64,000 bases of DNA from Dactylosporangium vinaceum (lineage in GTDB: Bacteria; Actinomycetota; Actinomycetes; Mycobacteriales; Micromonosporaceae), in contig NZ_CP061913.1 of assembly GCF_019904175.1 (NCBI RefSeq), forward strand, positions 10,726,001 through 10,790,000, given 5' to 3'. Made by a program: the position numbers and the translations under genes. The notes beneath the pieces are model-generated. The model was given only the letters and a program-made list of their open reading frames with translations. It had not been told where the DNA came from and made no database searches. This document shows positions 42,781-52,864 of this stretch, one piece after another (positions within the stretch are counted from its first letter, which is position 1; every line of letters begins with the position of its first letter).

Positions 42781-42875
42781 CGCGCCAGGCTACGCGACCG
42801 AGGCCCCGCCCGCGGTCCCAGCGGCAGCGGTCAGCGCCGGCGACGGCCGGGGTGAGCTACTCAGCCGGCCGGAGC

Positions 42876-43790
42876 TCAGGTCGGGTGTTGTGCGCGGTAC
42901 TGGCCGGGCGCCACGTCGTAGGCGCGCTTGAACGCCTTGCCGAACGCGTACTCCGAGCCGTAGCCGCAGCGGGTGGCAACCGTGCGGAGCGGGGCGCCGG
43001 ACTCGCGGAGGAGGCGGGCGGCTGTCGTCATGCGCCACCAGGTCAGGTACGCGAGTGGGGGCTGGCCGAGGATCGTGGCGAAGCGTTTGGCGAACGCCGC
43101 GCGAGACAGGCCCGCGACCGCCGCGAGATCCTCGACCGTCCACGGTTTCTCGGGGTGGCGGTGCATCTGGCGCAGTGCGGTGGTGATGGCGGGGTCGCGC
43201 AGCGCGGTGGCCCAGCCGGCCGCCGAATCGGGCCGCTCCGCCAACCATGCCCGCAGGACGTACAGCAGCAGCATGTCGATGAGCGACGGGAGCACCGCCT
43301 CGGTGCCGGGGCGCGGGCTGAGCAGTTCACTGCCCAGCATCTCCACCGCGCTGCGCAGTGACGGGTGCTGCCCGACGCGCGCCGGCACGTGGATGATCGC
43401 CGGTAGGTCGGCCAGCAGCGGGTGCGGGCGGGCCGGGTCGAACATGTAGTAGGCGCACAGCAGTTCGGTGACTGCCCCAGCACCTTCGATGTGCATCTCA
43501 TCCAGCGGCGTGGCGTCGCCGGGTCGCGGCTCGAAGTCGACGATCGGACTACCCAACTGGTCGACGAGAGCGTAGCCGTCTCCGTGCGGGGTGAACAGGA
43601 CGTCACCGACGCCGAGCGGGAGCGGCTCACCAGTGCCGGACACGAGCCAGCAGCCGCCGGCCAGGACGACGTGGCAGCCCGCGGCCTTACCCCGATGGAA
43701 GCGCACACCCCACGGTGCACGGCTGCTGCTGCGGGCGGCCGTCGGGCGCCCGGTGCGCATGGCCACCAGCACATCGCTCAGCACGTCCAC
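42876..43790 (-). CDS. AraC-family transcriptional regulator
   Basis: The 304-residue protein has an N-terminal cupin-like sensor domain (about residues 1-185, including LGVGDVLFTPHGDGYALVD) and a C-terminal double HTH of the AraC type (about 205-300: VEDLAAVAGLSRAAFAKRFA, then LRTVATRCGYGSEYAFGKAF). The GTG at 43790 is chosen; an ATG further upstream would cross the intergenic operator region. The divergent partner is an epimerase-like oxidoreductase and the shared spacer has strong symmetry (43792-43843), a common arrangement where AraC controls the partner gene. Confidence 0.9.
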   Translation of the reverse strand: MDVLSDVLVAMRTGRPTAARSSSRAPWGVRFHRGKAAGCHVVLAGGCWLVSGTGEPLPLGVGDVLFTPHGDGYALVDQLGSPIVDFEPRPGDATPLDEMHIEGAGAVTELLCAYYMFDPARPHPLLADLPAIIHVPARVGQHPSLRSAVEMLGSELLSPRPGTEAVLPSLIDMLLLYVLRAWLAERPDSAAGWATALRDPAITTALRQMHRHPEKPWTVEDLAAVAGLSRAAFAKRFATILGQPPLAYLTWWRMTTAARLLRESGAPLRTVATRCGYGSEYAFGKAFKRAYDVAPGQYRAQHPT

Positions 43791-43791
43791 A

Positions 43792-43843
43792 CCGAAGACT
43801 CTAAGACATCTTCCGAAGCTTCCTGGCCATCGAAAGTCTTCGG
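43792..43843. promoter_or_regulatory. symmetrical operator region between araC-type and epimerase genes
   Basis: CCGAAGACT (43792-43800) and AGTCTTCGG (43835-43843) form a perfect 9-bp inverted repeat around a 34-bp centre that includes another copy-like block CTTCCGAAGCTTCC. This fits binding of the AraC-type regulator between the divergent genes. Confidence 0.6.
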
Positions 43844-43865
43844 ATCGATTCATAGCGTCGAAGGC

Positions 43866-44771
43866 ATGACATTCCACGTAGTTGTCGGCGCCGGCCCGAC
43901 CGGCACCGCCACCGCGCTCCTGCTCGCCGAGTCCGGAGACGACGTCCGGGTGGTCACGCGACGCGGCACCGGGCCGGAGCACGCCCGGATCGAGCTCACT
44001 GCCGCGGACGCCACGTCCGGGCTGGCCGACCTCGCCGAGGGCGCCGCCACACTGATCAACTGCGCGATGCCCCCGTACAACCGATGGCCGGAAGAAACGC
44101 CCGCGCTGTCGGACGGACTGCTGCACGCGGCCGAGCGGACCGGCGCGGGGTACGTGAACCTGTCCAACGCCTACGGCTACGGCCCGGCCGGCAGCCCGCT
44201 GGCCGACGACCTGCCGCTGCGCCCGACGACCATCAAGGGCCGCGTCCGGGCGCAGATGTACCGCGACGGCCTCGCCGCACACGAGGCGGGCCGGCTGCGG
44301 TTCGCGGAGGTCCGCCCGGCCGACTATCTCGGCGTCGGCGCAATGGCCATGTTCAACTGGTTCATCGGCCCGCAGGTGCAGGCCGGGCAGGAGGTCGTGT
44401 TCCCGGCCGACCTGGATGTGGCGCACAGCTGGACCTACATCGGCGATGTGGCCAAGACACTCGCCGCGGTCGCGCGATCCGAGCGGTCGTGGGGCACGGC
44501 CTGGCACACGCCGCAGACTTCGGACATGTCGATCCGCGAGATCGCGGCCCGCTTTGCGACAATCGCCGGCCGGCCGCAGCCATCGGTCCGCGAGATGACG
44601 GCGCTGGAGCTCCACACGGCGACAGCGGACCCGCTGATGGCCGAGTCAGCGGAAATGCAGTACCTGTACCAGCGCGAGTGCGTCCTGGACTGGTCACGGA
44701 CGGCGGCCGAGCTCGGCCTGGAGCCGACACCGCTGGACGACGTGCTGCGCGAGCTGGCCGCCGCGGCCTAG
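43866..44771 (+). CDS. NAD-dependent epimerase/dehydratase-like oxidoreductase (NmrA/SDR type)
   Basis: The 301-residue protein is an extended SDR. The nucleotide-binding loop is VVVGAGPTGTATALLLAESG (GxGxxG), followed by RRGTGP, VNLSNAYGYG and AHSWTYIGDVAKTLA. A classical YxxxK pair is not obvious; YGYG in the usual spot suggests the atypical SDR group that includes isomerase- or NmrA-like proteins. The ATG at 43866 is the start. The divergent AraC gene probably regulates it. Substrate unknown. Confidence 0.82.
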   Translation: MTFHVVVGAGPTGTATALLLAESGDDVRVVTRRGTGPEHARIELTAADATSGLADLAEGAATLINCAMPPYNRWPEETPALSDGLLHAAERTGAGYVNLSNAYGYGPAGSPLADDLPLRPTTIKGRVRAQMYRDGLAAHEAGRLRFAEVRPADYLGVGAMAMFNWFIGPQVQAGQEVVFPADLDVAHSWTYIGDVAKTLAAVARSERSWGTAWHTPQTSDMSIREIAARFATIAGRPQPSVREMTALELHTATADPLMAESAEMQYLYQRECVLDWSRTAAELGLEPTPLDDVLRELAAAA

Positions 44772-44895
44772 CCGTGCCCTGCACTGCGTGGTCTCCACCC
44801 GCAGGAAGCCGCCCCGCGCCGCCGGCCGACATCGCTTGACACGCCTTCCGGTGACACCCAGGTCCGCCCGCGGACGAGCGGACAGGTGACCAAAC

Positions 44896-44928
44896 AGCGG
44901 CGGCCCACCGAACCGGTGAGCCGCCGCT
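44896..44928 (+). terminator. terminator-like hairpin after epimerase gene
   Basis: AGCGGCGGC (44896-44904) pairs with GCCGCCGCT (44920-44928), with an inner CACCG/CGGTG helix. It lies about 125 bp past the stop and has no T tract. Confidence 0.5.
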
Positions 44929-45022
44929 GATCATCTCCAGTGGAGCTGACGATGGCCTACTTGAACCCGGCGGGGCCGATCTGACGCACGCCATAGCCGT
45001 ACCCAGAAGGCCGGACTAGGCT

Positions 45023-45032
45023 CTTAGCTAAG
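45023..45032. promoter_or_regulatory. 10-bp palindrome upstream of toxin-antitoxin operon
   Basis: CTTAGCTAAG is a perfect palindrome that ends ten bases before the antitoxin start and lies between TAGGCT (45017-45022, possible -10) and the ribosome-binding site. It is the likely autoregulatory site for the Phd-like antitoxin. Confidence 0.55.
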
Positions 45033-45041
45033 GGGGTGGCC

Positions 45042-45302
45042 ATGTCGAGCGAGGGGATCGTTCCACAGTTCAACATCCACGATGCGAAGACCAACCTGTC
45101 CCGGATCATCGACCGCGTGGAGCACGGTGAGGAAATCATCATCAGCCGCGCCGGCACACCGGTCGCCAAGGTGATCCCGCTGCACCCGCGCGTCAAACGC
45201 ACGGGCCGCGGGTCGCTGGCCGGGCAACTCGTCGCCGCCGACAACTGGGACTCTGCCGAGGTCAACGACAGCATCGCCGACGACTTCGGGCTGGCGCCGT
45301 GA
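45042..45302 (+). CDS. Phd/YefM-family antitoxin
   Basis: The 86-residue protein has the Phd-type N-terminal DNA-binding fold (FNIHDAKTNLSRIIDRVEHG then EEIIISRAGTPVAKVIPL) and a disordered, acidic C-terminal tail that would wrap the toxin (DNWDSAEVNDSIADDFGLAP). The ATG at 45042 is preceded by GGGGG six bases away; the GTG at 45036 is an alternative. Its stop overlaps the toxin start (GTGA), which is typical of type II modules. Confidence 0.9.
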   Translation: MSSEGIVPQFNIHDAKTNLSRIIDRVEHGEEIIISRAGTPVAKVIPLHPRVKRTGRGSLAGQLVAADNWDSAEVNDSIADDFGLAP

Positions 45303-45670
45303 GCCTGCTGCTCGACACACACGTCGTGCTGTGGTGGCTGACCGACGACGACACCCTGGCCGCCGACATCAAAGACCGCCTCGACCAAGACCTCGACGTC
45401 CACATCAGCGCCGCGACAATCTGGGAAGTTGCCATCAAGCAATCCATCGGGAAACTTGGGCCGGCCGACCTCCCGGAACGCATCCGCGACAGTGGCTTCC
45501 GCGAACTGCCCATCAGTTCCTCTCACGCCATCGCGGCCGGACGCCTGCCACCAATCCACCGCGACCCGTTCGACCGGATGCTCATCGCTCAGGCCCAGCT
45601 CGAAGGTCTCACCCTGGTCACCCGAGACACCCACATCCAGAAGTACGACGTAGCCCTGCTCCCAGCGTGA
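45299..45670 (+). CDS. PIN-domain toxin (VapC-like)
   Basis: The 123-residue PIN-domain nuclease has the expected acidic residues in LLLDTHVVLWWL (first Asp), ATIWEVAIKQ (Glu), DPFDRMLIAQAQLEG (Asp) and LVTRDTHIQKY (last Asp). It is the toxin partner of the overlapping Phd-like antitoxin and would cleave RNA, probably a tRNA or rRNA site, when the antitoxin is degraded. The target is not predictable from sequence. Confidence 0.92.
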   Translation: MSLLLDTHVVLWWLTDDDTLAADIKDRLDQDLDVHISAATIWEVAIKQSIGKLGPADLPERIRDSGFRELPISSSHAIAAGRLPPIHRDPFDRMLIAQAQLEGLTLVTRDTHIQKYDVALLPA

Positions 45671-45987
45671 ATCCCGCCGCGCCGGCACCATCACTCGCCC
45701 CGAGACGGCAGCCAGCTGGTAGGCGGCCGGCCTCGAGCGCTTAGCCTTAAAAGCGCAATGCCGGCCCGCCACCGGCCAGCAGCTGGCCTGACCCGTCGAC
45801 GCGGTCGGTCGGCTTCGGCGGCCGCGGGCAGCGATCCACCTCCGAGGCCGGTTGACCGGCCCACTGCTTCGGCCGGCGACGTCACCGCCGCCGAGCGCGC
45901 CGCTCGGCTGGCCTCCGCCCTCCTCGATGGCACGCTCATCCCGGTCGACCGGGTAGCCAGCTAGAAGCCCGGAACCGCAAACGCGAA
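45671..45987. other. interval between toxin gene and ssrA terminator
   Basis: About 315 bp with only one protein-like frame, from ATG 45758 to 45964 (68 residues, ending ERAARLASALLDGTLIPVDR), whose first half is low-complexity basic. Its last 28 residues look more protein-like than the rest. I do not call it a gene with confidence. Confidence 0.4.
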
Positions 45988-46016
45988 GACGCCCCCCGCG
46001 TCGAGCGGGGGGCGTC
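45988..46016 (-). terminator. ssrA terminator hairpin
   Basis: GACGCCCCCCGC (45988-45999) pairs perfectly with GCGGGGGGCGTC (46005-46016) around GTCGA. It begins three bases past the mature tmRNA 3' end on the minus strand. Confidence 0.85.
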
Positions 46017-46018
46017 AG

Positions 46019-46390
46019 TGGTGGAGGTGCCGGGAATCGAACCCGGGTCCTTCGTCGCTTTGTTAGGGCTTCTCCGAGCGCAGCTCGCTGTGTCTCTCTC
46101 GGCCCTACCAATCACGCGAGCGAGTTGGTATGACGGGCCCAGCCACAATTAATCTCACCGCGCGAGCCCCGTGACCGGGCTCGGTTGGCCAGCCTTCTAG
46201 CTGATGCCGGTTACTGGGCCGAAGGCACTCCCAGACCGACAGAGCTCAGGATCGCTTAGGCAGCGAGCGTGAGCTCAGAGCGCTTAACATTGGCGCTTAT
46301 AACTTTCCGACGGCTGATTAGCGAGACAACGTCGGCTTCCTCGGCTCGCTTCCCCTATCGCCACAAACAAAGTCGAAACCAGTCACCCCC
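46019..46390 (-). ncRNA. ssrA: transfer-messenger RNA
   Basis: The tmRNA is encoded on the minus strand. The 5' GGGGGTG pairs with CACCTCC before the encoded CCA at 46019-46021; the 5' part continues CTGGTTTCGAC and the T-arm reads GGGTTCGATTCCC. A tag frame starts at GCC (46294) and ends at TAA (46256), giving ANVKRSELTLAA. The C-terminal LAA is the usual protease signal. The 372-nt length fits actinobacterial one-piece tmRNA. It works with smpB, which lies 1.5 kb away on the same strand. Confidence 0.97.
46256..46294 (-). other. tmRNA tag-peptide frame
   Basis: The resume codon GCC adds Ala, then NVKRSELTLAA and TAA. Read directly from the minus strand. Start of the tag was placed by the LAA-stop and the conserved upstream sequence; a different resume codon one or two codons earlier cannot be fully excluded. 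Confidence 0.8.
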
Positions 46391-46468
46391 TGGGAGGCCG
46401 CGCGTGACGCGGTCGTGTGGTGCCACCGTGGCCCCACCGATCAAGCTTAACCCCTCCCCGCCCCAACT

Positions 46469-47791
46469 TCATCCCGGTATCGAGCTGCACGGCTGCTGGT
46501 CGATCGTGCAGGTGAAAGGCTCGTTGCGCACGCCCAGGCCCTCGACGTCGAAGCGGACGGTGGCGGTGGTGCCGGGCTTGAGCGTGCGGGTGGTGTCCAG
46601 GGGGGTGAAGGCCAGGTGGCCCTCGGTCCGGGTCATGACGGCGCCGCTGACGTTGCGGACTGTCAGGTCCAGAAGGGGGAGTTGGATCTCCAGGGTCCAG
46701 CCGTCGGCGGTCAAATCGCTGGGGTTGGTGATGGTGATCGTGACGCGGTACGAAGTCAGGGACAGGTTCTCGGTCTTGTAGCCGGCGGCCAGGCGGGCCG
46801 GGCCCGACGGCAGCAGGGTGGGCGAGGACACCGGCGACACCGGTGGGCCCGGGGAGCGGGAGGCGGCGGGCACGATCGGCTGGGGCGTGCTGCGGGTCGG
46901 GGCCACCGCGGCGCCGGGGATCGTGGCCTGGGCCGGGCCCGGGCTCTCGCCGCCGGTGCGGGGCGGGCCGGGTGGGTGCAGGGCCGTCGCCTTGCCGATC
47001 AGGATGGCGGCCAGGGCGAGCAGGAGGAGGACCGCGGCGCCCGTGGCCACGGCCTGGCTGCGGCGGTCGGCCGACCAGTCGCGGCCGGCCACCCGGTGCC
47101 ACGTGGACCTCAGCCAGGCGCGGGCCCGGGCCGGGAGCGAGGCCGCGGGCACGGCCGGCTCGACGGTGGTCGGGACCGCGGCCACCCCTGTCGCCCGGGC
47201 CGTCAGCACGGCCGCGGCAAAGCCGGGCACGGCCGTGGTCGGGCGTGGACCGGCCGTCGAGCGCATCCGGGAGCTCAGGCCGGGCGCCGAGCGGCTGGGG
47301 CCGTTGTGCTGGCGCGGCAGGCGGTTGAAGAGGCCGTCGTTGCGGCGCGGCGGCGCGGGTGGCGCCGGGTCCTCGACCTCGACCTCGATCTTGCCGAGCG
47401 TGGCGGTGAGCGGGCCCTTGAACAGCGCGGTGTACGTCGCGAGCAGCACCCGCCGCCGCATCGTCCCCTGCGGCCCCAGGAAGCCGCTCTGCGTCATCGT
47501 GAACCGCGTCCCGGACCCGCGCGGGGCGAGCGTCACCGTCACGACCGTGTGCAGGTTGCTGGCCTCCCAGCGCATCACCAGGCGGCTGGGGGCCTCGACG
47601 GAGACGATCCGGCCCTCGATCGGGTCTTCCAGGCCGGTCAGCTCGCTCGACTGGAACGTGAACGTCCCGTCCTCGCGGATCATGAAGCGGTTGGTCGGAA
47701 GCCAGTCGGTGACGAGGTGGGCCTCGGTGAGCGCGCGCCACACCACGCTGGGCGGGTGCACGAGGTCGACATCGACCCGAATCTCGGTCAC
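46469..47791 (-). CDS. SRPBCC domain-transmembrane-CBM2-like fusion protein
   Basis: The 440-residue protein starts with a SRPBCC/AHSA1-like domain (about residues 1-150, VDVDLVHPPSVVWRALTEA then HLVTDWLP), continues with a Pro/Ala/Arg-rich linker, one membrane segment (about 246-268), a Pro/Ser/Thr linker outside and a CBM2-like cellulose-binding domain (about 340-440, YRVTITITNPSDLTADGWTL, ending FTCTIDQQPC). The Cys pair near the end (CTIDQQPC) fits the second half of the disulfide of CBM2. The SRPBCC part would be cytoplasmic, the CBM outside. TATAGT (minus) lies six bases before the GTG start at 47791, a leaderless promoter. Confidence 0.75.
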   Translation of the reverse strand: MTEIRVDVDLVHPPSVVWRALTEAHLVTDWLPTNRFMIREDGTFTFQSSELTGLEDPIEGRIVSVEAPSRLVMRWEASNLHTVVTVTLAPRGSGTRFTMTQSGFLGPQGTMRRRVLLATYTALFKGPLTATLGKIEVEVEDPAPPAPPRRNDGLFNRLPRQHNGPSRSAPGLSSRMRSTAGPRPTTAVPGFAAAVLTARATGVAAVPTTVEPAVPAASLPARARAWLRSTWHRVAGRDWSADRRSQAVATGAAVLLLLALAAILIGKATALHPPGPPRTGGESPGPAQATIPGAAVAPTRSTPQPIVPAASRSPGPPVSPVSSPTLLPSGPARLAAGYKTENLSLTSYRVTITITNPSDLTADGWTLEIQLPLLDLTVRNVSGAVMTRTEGHLAFTPLDTTRTLKPGTTATVRFDVEGLGVRNEPFTCTIDQQPCSSIPG

Positions 47792-47860
47792 GCAGGGACT
47801 ATATGACTTCGACGCATTGCTTGCATGACACCGGCGCGCTACTCACGCGCCGGGGTCGCT

Positions 47861-48340
47861 CTACTCGGCGATGCCCTTGCCGCGGCGGCCGGCAACGCGA
47901 GCGATCTCGCGGTCGGCGTCGCGTTTGGCCAGCGTCTGGCGCTTGTCGTAGGACTTCTTGCCGCGTGCGAGGGCCAGCTCGACCTTCGCCCATCCGTCGG
48001 CGAAGTACACCGAGAGCGGCACGAGGGTCAGACCGCTCTCCCGCACCTTCGCCCCGATTCGATTGATTTCCTGCCGCTTCAGCAGCAGTTTCCGGACCCG
48101 GCGGGGTGGGTGGTTCGTCCAGGTGCCCATCGTGTATTCGGGCACGTGCATCGCGTGCAGGTAGACCTCGCCGTCCGAGATCTGGCCGAACGCGTCGACG
48201 AGCGAACAGCGCCCGGCCCGCAGCGACTTGACCTCGGTGCCGGTCAGCGCGATGCCGGACTCGAACGTCTCGAGGATCTCGTAGTCGTGCCGCGCCTTCC
48301 GGTTGGACGCGACCAGCTTGCGCCCCTTTTCGCGCGGCAT
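47861..48340 (-). CDS. smpB: SsrA-binding protein SmpB
   Basis: SmpB binds the tRNA-like part of tmRNA and delivers it to stalled ribosomes. The 159-residue protein has the family signatures VASNRKARHDYEILETFESG, GTEVKSLRAGRCSLVDAFGQ, HVPEYTMGTWTNHPPRRVRK and VPLSVYFADGWAKVELALARG, and a basic C-terminal tail. AGGAGGG precedes the ATG. It lies downstream of the FtsEX-M23 region and upstream of ssrA on the same strand, the usual actinobacterial order. Confidence 0.97.
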   Translation of the reverse strand: MPREKGRKLVASNRKARHDYEILETFESGIALTGTEVKSLRAGRCSLVDAFGQISDGEVYLHAMHVPEYTMGTWTNHPPRRVRKLLLKRQEINRIGAKVRESGLTLVPLSVYFADGWAKVELALARGKKSYDKRQTLAKRDADREIARVAGRRGKGIAE

Positions 48341-48405
48341 CGAACCCTCCTGAAGTCTCGATCAAAGAGAAGCGTAGCGCGCCCGGCAAGAGCAATACGC
48401 GACCC

Positions 48406-49698
48406 TCAGCAGAGACATCCCGGCAGCCAGGTCAGCGGCTGGATCGGCCGACCGTCCAGGCGCACCTCGAAGTGCAGGTGGTAGCCGGTCGAGGCTCCGG
48501 TGGTGCCGACCCGCCCGATCAGCTCACCGCGCGAGACCCGCTCGCCGACGTGCACGAGGATGGCCGACTGGTGCGCATAGCAGGTCGCCAGGCCCTTGCC
48601 CTGGTAGAGCCCGTGCGAGATGCAGGTGTAGTTCCCGTTGCCGCCCGACGGCCCGGCCCTCACGACCACCCCGTCCGCCGCCGCGATGATCGGCTGCCCG
48701 CCGCCCGCCGCGATGTCGACGCCGGCATGGAGCTGGTAGACCTTGTACACCGGGTCGAACCGCATGCCGAAGTTGCTCGATTTCCAGCCGTGCACCGGCA
48801 TCAGGAAGAACGCGCCCGACCTGGGTCCGATGACGGTGTCCGGGACGGCATTCTTGGCGGTGGTACCCCCCGAAGCCCGCTTCTTCGCCGCCGCTCTGGC
48901 CTCGGCCTGCGCCTCCGCCCGCAGCTGCGCGGCGACCTGGTCGCTCTCCACCTTCAGCGCGTCGTAGCGGGCCAGCACCGCACTGCGCTCGGCGTTCGCG
49001 GCCGCCTCGGCCTGGGCGCTGCGGTCGAGCAGGGCCTGCACGTCGGCCGTGGCCTGCTCCGCACCGGCCTGGGCGGTCTGCGACTCGCTCAGCGAGCGCT
49101 GGGCCGCGTCCGCCGCCTCCCGGGCCCGCTGGAGGGCCAGCGCGGCCACGTCGCTGCGCTGCTTGGCCCCCATCCGCGCGACCGTGAGCTCGTCGACGGC
49201 GGCCCGGTTCTCCTGGGCGACGTGGTTGAGGTACTCGATGCGCAGCGCGAGATCGGTCGGGCCGTTCGCGTCGAGCACCGAGTTGACCATGGCGAACCCG
49301 CCGCCCTTGTACGCGGCCGCCACGAACACCGACACGTCCTGGCGGGCCTGGTCGACCTGCTGCTTCGCCGCGGCGTACCCGGAGTCGGCGACCGCGGCGG
49401 CGGCGTCGGCCTCGGCCTGGTCGCGCTGGGCCTGGCGGACCGCCGCGTCGGCCGCGATCACCCGGCCCTTGGCCTCGGCCAGGCTCTGCTGGGCGCCCGG
49501 CAGCGCCGCCTGGGCGCGATCGTGGTCGGCCGCGGCCTGCTGGGCCTTGTCGGTGGCCGCCTCCAGCGTGGCCTGGGTCTCCTGCAGCTGCCGGTCGAGC
49601 CGGGCCTTGTCGTCGCCGGTGTCCGCGCGCCCGGGCGTGCCCGGTCCGAGGAGCAGGAGCAGAACGCCGACCGCGGCCATGATCCGAATTCGGTTCAA
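48406..49698 (-). CDS. M23-family peptidoglycan hydrolase with coiled-coil (EnvC-like)
   Basis: The 430-residue protein has a signal peptide (about residues 1-25), a long Ala/Gln-rich coiled coil (about 30-280) with a VFVAAAYKGGGFAMVNSVL insertion, and a C-terminal M23 domain (about 315-428). Zinc ligands are in QLHAGVDIAAGG (His, Asp) and STGYHLHFEVR (His). This layout is that of EnvC/PcsB-type hydrolases whose coiled coil is held by FtsEX. The neighbouring ftsX-ftsE genes support this, though a terminator separates them. The TTG start at 49698 has GGAGGG eight bases upstream. Confidence 0.88.
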   Translation of the reverse strand: MNRIRIMAAVGVLLLLLGPGTPGRADTGDDKARLDRQLQETQATLEAATDKAQQAAADHDRAQAALPGAQQSLAEAKGRVIAADAAVRQAQRDQAEADAAAAVADSGYAAAKQQVDQARQDVSVFVAAAYKGGGFAMVNSVLDANGPTDLALRIEYLNHVAQENRAAVDELTVARMGAKQRSDVAALALQRAREAADAAQRSLSESQTAQAGAEQATADVQALLDRSAQAEAAANAERSAVLARYDALKVESDQVAAQLRAEAQAEARAAAKKRASGGTTAKNAVPDTVIGPRSGAFFLMPVHGWKSSNFGMRFDPVYKVYQLHAGVDIAAGGGQPIIAAADGVVVRAGPSGGNGNYTCISHGLYQGKGLATCYAHQSAILVHVGERVSRGELIGRVGTTGASTGYHLHFEVRLDGRPIQPLTWLPGCLC

Positions 49699-49808
49699 GG
49701 AAGCAACCCTCCAGTACCACTTGAGGGTTACGGTACGCAGATAAAACCCAAAAGTCCGGAATTTCCGTTAAGTGGGCCTGTCGTGGCAGTGCCGCCGGAA
49801 ACGCCGAA

Positions 49809-49836
49809 AGGGCGGACCCCGAACGGGGCCCGCCCT
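49809..49836 (-). terminator. terminator after ftsX
   Basis: AGGGCGG pairs with CCGCCCT, then after one mismatch CCCCG pairs with CGGGG, around a tiny loop. On the minus strand it is followed by a T-containing stretch (TTCGGCGTTTCC). It separates ftsX from the M23 gene. Confidence 0.8.
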
Positions 49837-49849
49837 CTCTGCAGCAGCG

Positions 49850-50725
49850 TCAGACGCGCACGTAGAACCGCAGCGTCACCCAGGCGGTGACGGCACTGAC
49901 CAGGCCACCGGCGCCGCACAGCACCGGCAGCATGACCCAGATGTTGCTCCAGTCGACCGGGAGCAGCACATTGGCCAGCGCTTTCAGCGAGCCATCGATG
50001 AAGAATATCTTCGCGGCGACCAGCCCGCCGAAGGCGAGGATCGCGCCGATCAGGCCGGCGAAGACCGCCTCCAGGACGAACGGCATCTGGATGAACCAGT
50101 TCGAGGCGCCCACCAGCTTCATGACCGCGACCTCGCGCCGCTTGCTGTACGCGGCTACCTGAATGGTGTTCGCCACGAGGAGCAAGGCGGCCACCCCCTG
50201 CACGATGGCGACCGTGAGCGCCAGCGTCTGGAGCGCCCCCAGGAGGTCGAACACCCGTTTCAGCAGCTGTTTCTGGTCGATGACGTCACTGACGCCGTCC
50301 TGGCTGCGGATCTGGTCGCCGAAGTCCTGGACCTTGCTGGGGTCCTTGAGCTTGATCCGGTACGACTCCGGCAGCGACTCCTGCTTGGTCGCGGCGACGA
50401 GGTCGGGAGCATCCTTGAACTGCTCCTGGAATCGCTTCCAGGCGGCGTCCTTGGTCTCGTGCTCATAGGACTTGACCAGGCCGTTGCCCTTCAGCGCGCT
50501 CTCGATGGCGTTGCGCTGGTCGTCAGTGACGTCGGCCTTGAGGAAGACTGACACCTCCACCCGCTGGTAGAAGAAGTCTTCCATCTTGCCGACCTGGAAG
50601 AACAGCAGCAGGCTCGCGCCGAGCATGCCCAGCGACACCGTCATGGTGATGATCATGGCGACGGTCATCGTGACGTTGCGCCAGAGCCCGGTCAGGACTT
50701 CGGACAGGACGTATCTCACGCGCAT
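49850..50725 (-). CDS. ftsX: cell-division protein FtsX
   Basis: The 291-residue membrane subunit of the FtsEX complex has four membrane segments (about residues 20-45, 170-195, 220-245, 265-288) and an outside domain between the first two (about 50-165) that binds the hydrolase partner. Recognisable parts are TMTVAMIITMTVSLGMLGAS and AAYSKRREVAVMKLVGASNW. It lies 70 bp after ftsE on the same strand. It transmits ATP-driven movement of FtsE to a peptidoglycan hydrolase at the septum. Confidence 0.95.
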   Translation of the reverse strand: MRVRYVLSEVLTGLWRNVTMTVAMIITMTVSLGMLGASLLLFFQVGKMEDFFYQRVEVSVFLKADVTDDQRNAIESALKGNGLVKSYEHETKDAAWKRFQEQFKDAPDLVAATKQESLPESYRIKLKDPSKVQDFGDQIRSQDGVSDVIDQKQLLKRVFDLLGALQTLALTVAIVQGVAALLLVANTIQVAAYSKRREVAVMKLVGASNWFIQMPFVLEAVFAGLIGAILAFGGLVAAKIFFIDGSLKALANVLLPVDWSNIWVMLPVLCGAGGLVSAVTAWVTLRFYVRV

Positions 50726-50795
50726 CGGGTGGGGTTTCCTTCCCAGCGGACCCAGCAGGAGGACGGGGGGCGGTGCGGACTAGGGCTGAGGTTGC

Positions 50796-51476
<681 letters not shown>

Positions 51477-51716
51477 GGGAGGTGAGTCTACGCGGTGTGA
51501 CAAGCGGGCCAAGTACACGCGGTGCGTCGTGCACGATTTGCCAGGAATGCGGACCCGAACCGGGGACGCGAATCGCAGGGCAGCGCTTGTTCCCACGCTC
51601 GAATGTGACGTAGGTCTCAGTTTAGCGAGAAGTCCGCCGATCACCGAACGTGATTGACGGACTCCGAAGCGATGATCATGTGGCTAACCGAGACTTAAGG
51701 AGCCCCTCAGCGAAAC
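51477..51716. other. interval between prfB and ftsE
   Basis: About 240 bp upstream of ftsE without a gene. The open frame continuing ftsE upstream is basic and unlike the family. A tRNA was looked for and not found. The ftsE promoter is presumably here. Confidence 0.4.
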
Positions 51717-52835
<1,119 letters not shown>

Positions 52836-52864
52836 ACATCAAGGGTACGCCGCATCGCCCCCGG

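Noticed and set aside
45758..45964. 68-residue frame after the toxin gene
   Set aside because: The first half is basic low-complexity and there is no ribosome-binding site; kept only as a note in the interval.
51500..51644. Possible tRNA-like sequence upstream of ftsE
   Set aside because: A GGTTCGGGTCC stretch suggested a T arm but the flanks do not pair and no cloverleaf forms.
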